A stretch of DNA of 64,000 bases from Vibrio rarus (lineage in GTDB: Bacteria; Pseudomonadota; Gammaproteobacteria; Enterobacterales; Vibrionaceae), in NCBI RefSeq assembly GCF_024347075.1, contig NZ_AP024901.1, forward strand, positions 930,001 through 994,000, written 5' to 3'. Within the stretch, counting starts at the first letter, position 1; every line of letters begins with the position of its first letter. Both the position numbers and the translations under genes were made by a program. The notes below the pieces were generated by a model, which worked only from the letters and a program-made list of their open reading frames with translations, was not told where the DNA came from and made no database searches. Positions 57,322 to 64,000 of the stretch are shown piece after piece.

Positions 57322-57894
57322 CTACCAACCCTCAACGCCATGCATGTCAGGTAATTTATGTGCGATACCTTTGTGACAATCTACACAAGTTTTGTCTCCA
57401 GATGCGAGGGCGGTGGAGTGTTGTTTAACACTGCGTTTCCCTTGTTCTGAAAAGTCCATATAGTCAAACTCATGACAGTTACGACATTCAAGCGAATCGT
57501 TCGCTTTCAATCGTGCCCATTCTCGTTCAGCTAAATGGCCTCGACGTGCTTGGAATTTTTCGTCGGTATCAATAATACCAATAATATGACCAAAGACTTC
57601 TTTGGATGCTTGTACTTTTCGAACGATTTTGTCCGTCCATTGATGAGGAACGTGACAGTCAGAACATATCGCTCTTACCCCAGAGCGGTTTGAATAATGT
57701 ATGGTTTCTTGGATTTCACGTACAATAGGTTCGTGACAGCCAGCACAAAACTCTTCTGAGTTGGTGTATTGCATCCCGGTATTGAATGCTCCCCAAAACA
57801 GAAGGCCCCCACTAAACCCCATAAAAAGAACAATGCCAACGGCCGCTTTACTTGGTGTTGAGAGCCGCTTCCAGAACGCTTTTAAAAATTTCAT
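57322..57894 (-). CDS. napC: tetraheme cytochrome c NapC
   Basis: NapC is the membrane-anchored NapC/NirT cytochrome that passes electrons from menaquinol/ubiquinol to NapB-NapA in the periplasm. The 190-residue protein has an N-terminal anchor helix (about 17-38) and four heme-binding CxxCH motifs: CAGCH, CSDCH, CRNCH and CVDCH. The length is typical. It is 32 bp downstream of napB in the operon napF-D-A-B-C. Confidence 0.95.
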   Translation of the reverse strand: MKFLKAFWKRLSTPSKAAVGIVLFMGFSGGLLFWGAFNTGMQYTNSEEFCAGCHEPIVREIQETIHYSNRSGVRAICSDCHVPHQWTDKIVRKVQASKEVFGHIIGIIDTDEKFQARRGHLAEREWARLKANDSLECRNCHEFDYMDFSEQGKRSVKQHSTALASGDKTCVDCHKGIAHKLPDMHGVEGW

Positions 57895-57926
57895 AAATCA
57901 CCTCTTATGTTAACAACCAGCAAAGC

Positions 57927-58481
57927 TTATTGAAGTGAATCAACAGGTTTGAATTTGTTCTCTACCAGTGGTTTGGCATTTGCTTGAGGTACGTGACATT
58001 GCAAACAGAAATAGCGTCGTGGAGACATATCTGCTAATACCGCATCTTCTCTATTTACATAGTGAGTCACACTGACTTTAGTTGCGCCCATTTCTTTTGC
58101 ATTTTTCCAGCTATGACACGCAAGACATTTATTCACGTTCAGTGAGACTTCATATCCTCGAATGTTATGAGGGATCAATGGGGGTTGATAAACATATTCA
58201 CTGGTTAATACCTGTTCGCGAGGGTATTTCTTAAAATCGTCTGCTTGGCGTGTTGCTTCGAGCTCACTGGCACCACGCAGTGAATGTACACCACCAATAC
58301 CGCCAGGGTTATGCAGTCTAGCTGCCTCAACACCCGCATTTTCGGCTTTTTGTAAGTCAGTTTGTTCCATCATGCCATCGTCGATCTCAGCAGATTTATG
58401 GCTTACACCTTCTACTTCTGATTGAGCTATTGCGACACCTATGGCACTAATTGATAACAGAGCAATCAATAGTTTTTTCAT
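57927..58481 (-). CDS. napB: periplasmic nitrate reductase diheme subunit NapB
   Basis: NapB is the small periplasmic cytochrome that feeds electrons to NapA. The 184-residue precursor has a signal peptide ending IAQS-like and two CxxCH heme motifs, CLACH and CLQCH, in the C-terminal half. Between them SVTHYVNREDAVLADMSPRR is conserved, and LIPHNIRGYEVSLNVNKC precedes the first heme. The length is slightly above the usual 150-160 because of an acidic linker after the signal. Confidence 0.94.
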   Translation of the reverse strand: MKKLLIALLSISAIGVAIAQSEVEGVSHKSAEIDDGMMEQTDLQKAENAGVEAARLHNPGGIGGVHSLRGASELEATRQADDFKKYPREQVLTSEYVYQPPLIPHNIRGYEVSLNVNKCLACHSWKNAKEMGATKVSVTHYVNREDAVLADMSPRRYFCLQCHVPQANAKPLVENKFKPVDSLQ

Positions 58482-58550
58482 TATTATGTCTCCGCCTATT
58501 GGCTAATTAGTCGGGGCTAGAGCATTAGCCCCGTATAACGGTCAAAGGCC

Positions 58551-61040
58551 TTAGGCCACTTTAGTGATTTTAACTGGACACTTCTTAAAGTCCGTTTGCT
58601 TAGACAGTGGGTCTGTTGCGTCCAAGATCAGTTTATTAATCAGGATACGAGCATCAAAGAAGGGGATAAAGACTAAGCCTCTTGGTGGTCGGTTGCGTCC
58701 GCGTGTTTCCACTCGAACGCGGACTTCACCTCGTTTATTGGAAATGAGAACTTCTTCACCACGACGAAGATCTTTTTCTTTAGCATCAGCAGGATGTATA
58801 TAACAGACGGCATCTGGTACAGCTTTGTACAGTTCAGGTACACGTCGAGTCATGGTTCCTGTATGCCAATGCTCTAGGACACGTCCAGTACAGAGCCACA
58901 TATCAAACTCATCGTTAGGCACCTCTGGTGGCGCTTCATATGGTGCAGAAATAATCCAAGCTTTACCGTCAGGCTTGCCATAAAAGTCCCAATCAGAGCC
59001 TTTCTTAGCATAAGGGTCGGAGCCTTCTTTAAATCGCCATTGCGTCTCTTTGCCATCCACCACAGGCCAGCGTAGACCACGCACTTTATGATACTCATCG
59101 TAAGGAGCTAAATCGTGTCCATGCCCACGACCAAAACTGGCGTACTCTTCAAAAAGGCCTTTTTGCACATAGAAACCTTGTGCTTTCGCATCGTCGTTTA
59201 ACTCTTGCGCTTCGCTTAATGGGTATTTGTCAATATGACCATTTTTGAACAGCATGTCATACATGGTTTTGCCACGGTATTGAGGTGCTTTTGCCAATAA
59301 CTCTTCAGGCCATACTTCTTCCATCTTGAAGCGTTTAGAAAACTCCATGATTTGCCAAAGATCGGACTTAGCTTCACCAATGCTCTCAACCTGTTGATAC
59401 CAAGCTTGAGTACGACGTTCCGCATTACCATAGGCGCCTTCTTTTTCAACCCACATTGCGGTAGGCAGAATCAGGTCGGATGCTTGAGCGGTAGCGGTAG
59501 GGTAAGGGTCTGAGCAGACAACAAAATTATCAGGATTACGATAGCCTGGTAGACGTTCCGTATTGATATTTGGCCCTGCTTGCAAGTTGTTGTTACACAT
59601 AACCCAGTAAGCATTTAACTTACCATCATGCAACATCCGATCTTGTACCACAGCATGGTAGCCTGGTTTGGCTGGAATGGTTCCGTCTGGAAGTTTCCAA
59701 ATACCTTCGGCTTTTTGACGGTGTTTTGGATTGGCAACAACCATATCGGCCGGTAAGCGGTGTGAGAATGTACCCACTTCTCGAGCGGTACCACATGCTG
59801 ATGGCTGACCGGTTAATGAGAAAGGAGAGTTACCCGGTGTAGAGATTTTACCGGTTAATAAGTGGATATTATAAATGAGGTTATTCATCCATACACCGCG
59901 AGTGTGTTGGTTCACCCCCATAGTCCAGAGGGACATGATTTTAATGTTAGGGTCGGCGTATTGTTCTGCTAGTTGGATTAAGTGTTCTTCTGAAACACCG
60001 GAAATTTCACTGGCTTTAGCGGCTGTGTAAGGCGCTACAGATTGTGCGTACTCTTCAAAAGTGATGCCAGACATTTTCCCCGAGTTCGGATGGGCGGCTG
60101 CTTGTTGCAACGGGTCATCATCGCGCAGACCGTAACCAATATCCGTTTCAGCTTGTTTAAAATGGGTGTGCTTATTGACGAAATCTTGGTTGATTTTATC
60201 GTTTTGAATAATGTAGTTAGCAATAAAGTTCGCGATAGCGAGATCGGATTGCGGGTGGAAAATATAGCCGTGGTCTGCCAATTCAAAAGAGCGATGATAA
60301 TAGGTGGACAGAACATTAACTTTTACGTGTGGGTGACTGAGTCGGCGGTCGGCGATGCGAGTCCATAGTACTGGGTGCATTTCTGCCATGTTTGAACCCC
60401 ACAGTACAAAAGTGTCCGCATGTTCGAAATCATCGTAACAGCCCATAGGTTCATCAATACCGAAAGCACGCATGAAGCCACCTACTGCTGAGGCCATACA
60501 GTGACGAGCGTTAGGATCAATGTTGTTAGAGCGCAAACCTGCTTTCATCATTTTAGATGCGGCGTAACCCTCCATGACCGTCCATTGGCCTGAGCCGAAC
60601 ATACCGACGCTGGTGGGGCCGTTCTTTTTCAAGGCTTCTTTAAATTTGTCAGCCATGGTATCGAGTGCCACATCCCACGATACAGGGGTAAAATCCCCAT
60701 TTTTATCGTATTTGCCATTAGTCATTCGTAATAAAGGTTGTGTTAATCGGTCTTCACCGTACATGATTTTAGATAGGAAGTAGCCCTTGATACAGTTAAG
60801 GCCTTTATTTACTGGGGCCTCAGGATCCCCTTGTGTGGCGACGACCTTACCATTTTGCGTACCGACTAGGACAGAACACCCTGTGCCACAAAAACGGCAT
60901 GGAGCCTTATCCCATTTGATTTTTGTCTGGTCTGAGCTGGCGATAAGATTGGTTGCAGAAGCGGAAAGTGAAATCCCGGCTACTGCGGCAGCTGAGGCTG
61001 CTGCATTTGCTTTCACAAACTCGCGTCGTGTCATTTTCAT
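58551..61040 (-). CDS. napA: periplasmic nitrate reductase catalytic subunit NapA
   Basis: NapA reduces nitrate to nitrite in the periplasm using a bis-MGD molybdenum centre and one [4Fe-4S] cluster. The 829-residue protein begins with a twin-arginine signal ([20 protein letters not shown]). The cluster Cys motif CRFCGTGC with a following GLNCIKGYF is at about residues 48-85. [12 protein letters not shown] holds the Mo-ligand Cys near residue 180. The C-terminal MGD domain contains [20 protein letters not shown]. Length and motifs are standard. It overlaps napD by 4 bp. Confidence 0.97.
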   Translation of the reverse strand: MKMTRREFVKANAAASAAAVAGISLSASATNLIASSDQTKIKWDKAPCRFCGTGCSVLVGTQNGKVVATQGDPEAPVNKGLNCIKGYFLSKIMYGEDRLTQPLLRMTNGKYDKNGDFTPVSWDVALDTMADKFKEALKKNGPTSVGMFGSGQWTVMEGYAASKMMKAGLRSNNIDPNARHCMASAVGGFMRAFGIDEPMGCYDDFEHADTFVLWGSNMAEMHPVLWTRIADRRLSHPHVKVNVLSTYYHRSFELADHGYIFHPQSDLAIANFIANYIIQNDKINQDFVNKHTHFKQAETDIGYGLRDDDPLQQAAAHPNSGKMSGITFEEYAQSVAPYTAAKASEISGVSEEHLIQLAEQYADPNIKIMSLWTMGVNQHTRGVWMNNLIYNIHLLTGKISTPGNSPFSLTGQPSACGTAREVGTFSHRLPADMVVANPKHRQKAEGIWKLPDGTIPAKPGYHAVVQDRMLHDGKLNAYWVMCNNNLQAGPNINTERLPGYRNPDNFVVCSDPYPTATAQASDLILPTAMWVEKEGAYGNAERRTQAWYQQVESIGEAKSDLWQIMEFSKRFKMEEVWPEELLAKAPQYRGKTMYDMLFKNGHIDKYPLSEAQELNDDAKAQGFYVQKGLFEEYASFGRGHGHDLAPYDEYHKVRGLRWPVVDGKETQWRFKEGSDPYAKKGSDWDFYGKPDGKAWIISAPYEAPPEVPNDEFDMWLCTGRVLEHWHTGTMTRRVPELYKAVPDAVCYIHPADAKEKDLRRGEEVLISNKRGEVRVRVETRGRNRPPRGLVFIPFFDARILINKLILDATDPLSKQTDFKKCPVKITKVA

Positions 61041-61366
61041 AATATGTCCTCTTGCGGGGTCGGTGTACCGATGCTGGCATCGGTTATCGCCGTGGCATGT
61101 ATGTCGGTATCAAGGGTGTCAACATCGGTTTCGATTTGGTGGTATACCAAAGCGGTACTAATAACATCAGGTAGGTCGTTAATCTCATCGATTGTAGAGG
61201 TGATAAAACCTTGGTTTTCGGTTTCCATCACCACGACAAACTTGCCATCTCCTTCGGCAAAAATTTCTGTAGCGGAATAACTGTTTACTGATCTTCGGAC
61301 AGTCTCCATAGCATCAGGGGCACAGTAGATGACAAAACTTGAAATATGAACTTCACTGGCTGGCAT
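61037..61366 (-). CDS. napD: NapA maturation chaperone NapD
   Basis: NapD binds the twin-arginine signal of NapA and holds it back until cofactors are inserted. The 109-residue protein has the ferredoxin-like NapD fold: [23 protein letters not shown] at the start, a [29 protein letters not shown] centre and [10 protein letters not shown]. It overlaps napF by 14 bp and napA by 4 bp. The acidic Thr/Asp-rich tail is longer than in E. coli. Confidence 0.93.
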   Translation of the reverse strand: MPASEVHISSFVIYCAPDAMETVRRSVNSYSATEIFAEGDGKFVVVMETENQGFITSTIDEINDLPDVISTALVYHQIETDVDTLDTDIHATAITDASIGTPTPQEDIL

Positions 61367-61877
61367 GGCTATCCTCGTTGCAGTCAGTCATTGTTATAGC
61401 TGACACTGGACATGCACTTAAACAAGCGCCACATCCTGTGCACAACTCTGAGTCTAGTTTAGGTTGAGGCACATGCCCAACCTCAAAAGAAAATTGTATT
61501 GCTACGGGTTCACATTCGTCACCACAGGTACGACATTCCACATTTTTATAGGCAAGGCAAGTGGATGCAATTTTCGCCTTAATGGTCCAAGGCAGTTCAC
61601 TGGTTGGGTGGAAAATAGGCTCTGGACATGCCAAAGCGCATTTTTCACAAAAAGTACATTCACCTAGAGTGAAGTCGATACTTGGAAAACCGCCACTGCC
61701 TTTAATAATGATGTTGCTTTCACATACGTCGACGCATTTATTACATTGTGTACAATGAGCGATAAAGTCATCAGCACTCTTAGCCCATGGCAGGCGTTGC
61801 CCAGTGTCATAAACCAGTTGTGATTGAGATGTTCGGCGAGTGAACAACTTCCTTTTTGATAAATCGACCAATGCCAC
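61353..61877 (-). CDS. napF: ferredoxin-type protein NapF
   Basis: NapF is a cytoplasmic iron-sulfur protein that interacts with NapA and is thought to help in its maturation. The 174-residue protein has four Cys clusters: CTQCNKCVDVC, CTFCEKCALAC, a partial CRTCGDEC and CTGCGACLSACP. The basic N-terminus KRKLFTRR is characteristic. It is the first gene of napFDABC and diverges from narQ, with an FNR-like site between them. Confidence 0.94.
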   Translation of the reverse strand: MALVDLSKRKLFTRRTSQSQLVYDTGQRLPWAKSADDFIAHCTQCNKCVDVCESNIIIKGSGGFPSIDFTLGECTFCEKCALACPEPIFHPTSELPWTIKAKIASTCLAYKNVECRTCGDECEPVAIQFSFEVGHVPQPKLDSELCTGCGACLSACPVSAITMTDCNEDSHASQ

Positions 61878-61989
61878 CTCTGACTAATGTAATAACAACA
61901 GAAAAACGTGTGGTTATGTAAACACTTACTAAGTCTAGGTGAATAAATTGTATGCGATATAATACTAAAGGGTTAAAATGATGTGTAAA

Positions 61990-62003
61990 TTGTTTTAGAT
62001 CAA
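61990..62003. promoter_or_regulatory. FNR box between napF and narQ
   Basis: TTGTTTTAGATCAA matches the FNR consensus TTGATnnnnATCAA at nine of ten positions. It is 113 bp from the napF start and 48 bp from the narQ start, and could serve either. No NarP heptamer pair was assigned with confidence. Confidence 0.6.
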
Positions 62004-62050
62004 ACAGTTAATAACGTATTGATCACGTAAAAGGAATTTAGGAGAGTGCA

Positions 62051-63769
62051 GTGAAAAATCGAACCACTCAGTCAGTGTCTTTGACCATTGGCGGTGCGGT
62101 CTGCTTAATGGTGGTGTTATCAGCATTGACCATTATTGTGGCTGTGGTGACCGTTTATTCAAGCTTTGATGATGCAGAAGCGGTCAATGTTTCTGGTTCG
62201 ATGAGGATGCAGAGCTATCGCTTAGCTTATGATATCGAAGCGGATAGAGAAAAAACCTTACAGCATATAGAACAGTTTGAGCGTTCATTGTTTTCACCGT
62301 CAATGAAGAGTTTACAGAGTTGGAATGTTCCTGCTGATATTCAAAGTAATTACCAAACTATTGTCAACCGCTGGCAGGTGATGAAGCAATTGTTGCTATC
62401 GAAGCAATACGATGAGTATCGGCAACATGTGCCTATCTTTGTGTCGCGTATTGATAAATTTGTATTTAAGTTACAAACCAATACAGAGCATAAATTGCGT
62501 AATATGGCTGTGTTCAGTGGCTTCGGCTTAACCTGTATTGTCTTGATCTCGTTTGTAATTATGCGATTTATCCGCTTTAAAGTTTTGCATCCATTGCAGG
62601 CATTAGTGGATGCCAGTCGAAAAATTGAAGCGCAGGATTTTGATGTGGTGTTAAATGATGCCATTAACAATGAATTGGGCGCAGTTGCATCCACTTTTAA
62701 TGGTATGACTCGTAAGCTCAAAGATCATTATGACCGTCTTGAGGCCATGGTGGAACACAAAACGGAAGAGTTGCGGCATGCTAATCGGTCATTGAAAGTG
62801 TTGTACAAAAGTACCCAACAATTATCAGCATCTCGTCTTACACCCACACATTTTCAGCAGATTATTTGTAATATGTCTACGGTTGAAAATATTGCAGCGG
62901 TGAAACTGATTATTGATGATAGTGCAGGGAAAGCAACCGAACTGGTTGCCGGGCAAGTCAGTGATGCCCCATGGCATGAAAAAGTATTAATTCTGGATGG
63001 TAGTCGGTTAGGAAGCTTGTGTTTACAAATGACCCCACAATTTACGGAGCATGAATTGATCGATAATATGTCATATATTCTGGCTCGAGGGATCTATTAC
63101 AATCAAGCCCAGAAAAAATTTGAGCAACTTTTGATCTATGCTGAACGCAGTGCTATTGCTCGAGAGCTGCATGATTCTTTGGCTCAGTCATTATCGTTTT
63201 TAAAAATTCAAATGAGCCTATTGAAGCGCTCCATTAAAACCGAATCCTCGATGAATGGTATGCCTAAATCTTCAGCGATTGTCCATGAAATTGATGACGG
63301 TTTACGTGAGGCTTATATTCAACTTCGTGAATTATTGAGTACGTTTAGGTTCAGCATTGATGAAGCGAATTTTAGTGATGCACTGAATGTGATGTTAGAA
63401 AAACTGCAATCAACCACAGATGCTGAAATACAGGTAGAGAACACACTCTCTTCTATTCATTTGCAAGCCTCACAACAAATACACTTGCTGCAAATTATTC
63501 GCGAGGCGACGAATAATGCGATTAAGCATGCCGAAGCGACAATTCTGCGCGTGAGATGTGAACAAGAAGGGGACCAAATTTCCGTCGCTATCATAGATAA
63601 TGGACGTGGGTTTGACACGGAGATAAAGAAAGCTGACCATTACGGTTTGTCGATTCTTAATGAGCGTAGCCAATATATTAATGGGCAGTTAACCATTTCC
63701 AGTGAGCCCAATGTTGGAACCACTATACTAATTACTTTTTTATGTAAGGATGAGTCAGATCGTGAGTAA
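62051..63769 (+). CDS. narQ: nitrate/nitrite sensor histidine kinase NarQ
   Basis: NarQ senses nitrate or nitrite in the periplasm and phosphorylates NarP. The 572-residue protein has membrane helices at about residues 12-36 and 150-172. The periplasmic P-box VNVSGSMRMQSYRLAYDIE lies just after the first helix. A HAMP region, a coiled linker and a GAF-like segment follow. The HisKA_3 domain carries the phosphorylated His in ARELHDSLAQSLS (about 374), and the ATPase domain shows NAIKHAEAT and DNGRGFD. GGAG precedes the start. It overlaps narP by about 20 bp. Confidence 0.95.
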   Translation: MKNRTTQSVSLTIGGAVCLMVVLSALTIIVAVVTVYSSFDDAEAVNVSGSMRMQSYRLAYDIEADREKTLQHIEQFERSLFSPSMKSLQSWNVPADIQSNYQTIVNRWQVMKQLLLSKQYDEYRQHVPIFVSRIDKFVFKLQTNTEHKLRNMAVFSGFGLTCIVLISFVIMRFIRFKVLHPLQALVDASRKIEAQDFDVVLNDAINNELGAVASTFNGMTRKLKDHYDRLEAMVEHKTEELRHANRSLKVLYKSTQQLSASRLTPTHFQQIICNMSTVENIAAVKLIIDDSAGKATELVAGQVSDAPWHEKVLILDGSRLGSLCLQMTPQFTEHELIDNMSYILARGIYYNQAQKKFEQLLIYAERSAIARELHDSLAQSLSFLKIQMSLLKRSIKTESSMNGMPKSSAIVHEIDDGLREAYIQLRELLSTFRFSIDEANFSDALNVMLEKLQSTTDAEIQVENTLSSIHLQASQQIHLLQIIREATNNAIKHAEATILRVRCEQEGDQISVAIIDNGRGFDTEIKKADHYGLSILNERSQYINGQLTISSEPNVGTTILITFLCKDESDRE

Positions 63770-64000
63770 TACCCATCGCATAATGATTGTGGATGATCAT
63801 CCATTGATAAGACGTGGCATCACGCAGCTACTTTCGTTTGAAGATGAATTTAATATCGTCTGTGAAGCCAGTAATGGTACCGAAACCCTTGCCCTTGCTC
63901 ATCAGCATGAGCTTGATTTGATATTGCTTGATTTAAACATGAAAGGTTTGTCAGGACTTAATACTCTGCAAGCTCTTCGCTCTGAAGGTATTACTGCGAA
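63750..64000 (+). CDS. narP: response regulator NarP, 3'-partial
   Basis: The receiver domain of the NarQ partner; only the first 83 codons are in the window. The sequence shows the acidic pair in RIMIVDDHPLIRRGI, the phosphorylated Asp in LILLDLNMKGLSG, and the start of the next helix (TLQALRSEGI). The frame starts at ATG 63750 inside the narQ end; a GTG at 63762 is an alternative start. In vibrios NarP, active under low oxygen with nitrate, induces nap. The DNA-binding LuxR-type domain is expected beyond the edge. Confidence 0.93.
   Translation, partial: MSQIVSNTHRIMIVDDHPLIRRGITQLLSFEDEFNIVCEASNGTETLALAHQHELDLILLDLNMKGLSGLNTLQALRSEGITA

Overview
The window reads as chromosomal DNA of a Vibrio or close relative (Vibrionaceae). 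The clearest indicators are a tonB-exbB-exbD-hutBCD operon divergent from hutWXZ, a napFDABC operon beside narQ-narP, and a 46-residue nap-linked protein of the Vibrio type (TIGR02808). The assignment rests on gene content and order, with no database search.

Layout. 1-18699: one giant repetitive surface protein, open at the left edge. It has VCBS repeats, a 1089-bp module present three times, nine tandem copies of a nearly identical 1086-bp Ig-like unit plus a tenth partial copy, and a His/Asp-rich tail. 19072-24054 (minus): a type I secretion operon with an HlyD-type adaptor and two ABC half-transporters with unusual ATPase motifs. 24479-25405: a VirK/YbjX (DUF535) protein. 25728-31513 (minus): a sulfate assimilation operon, cysD-cysN-SLC13 permease-cysC-DHH phosphoesterase. 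31874-39230: the divergent, Fur-boxed heme uptake and use locus (tonB/exbB/exbD/hutB/hutC/hutD and hutW/hutX/hutZ). A TonB-dependent heme receptor (44382-46529) nearby completes the route from outer membrane to cytoplasm. 39544-43794: an ABC exporter with an early in-frame stop, a DUF4136 lipoprotein, a BamA/TamA-type outer-membrane protein and a YcxB-like membrane protein.

47119-55288 is looser accessory DNA: a TraF-like outer-membrane protein, a VOC protein, an arginine-type binding protein with an ArgP-like LysR regulator and a ureohydrolase, an NAD(P)H quinone reductase behind a decayed ankyrin gene, and a DHFR/RibD-like reductase. 55650-56460 is a graveyard: a glutathione S-transferase cut by an IS256-family element that is itself cut by a small inverted-repeat element. 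Relatives of that small element occur near 44 kb and 48.7 kb.

56690-64000: two small membrane proteins, napC-napB-napA-napD-napF (minus), and the divergent narQ-narP sensor pair (narP runs off the right edge), with an FNR-like site between them.

The least explained items are the giant adhesin with its degenerate paired exporter, the dispersed REPIN/MITE-like elements with ATATGGACACCCA-type ends, and several perfect inverted repeats in intergenic DNA. No tRNA, rRNA or CRISPR array was recognised.
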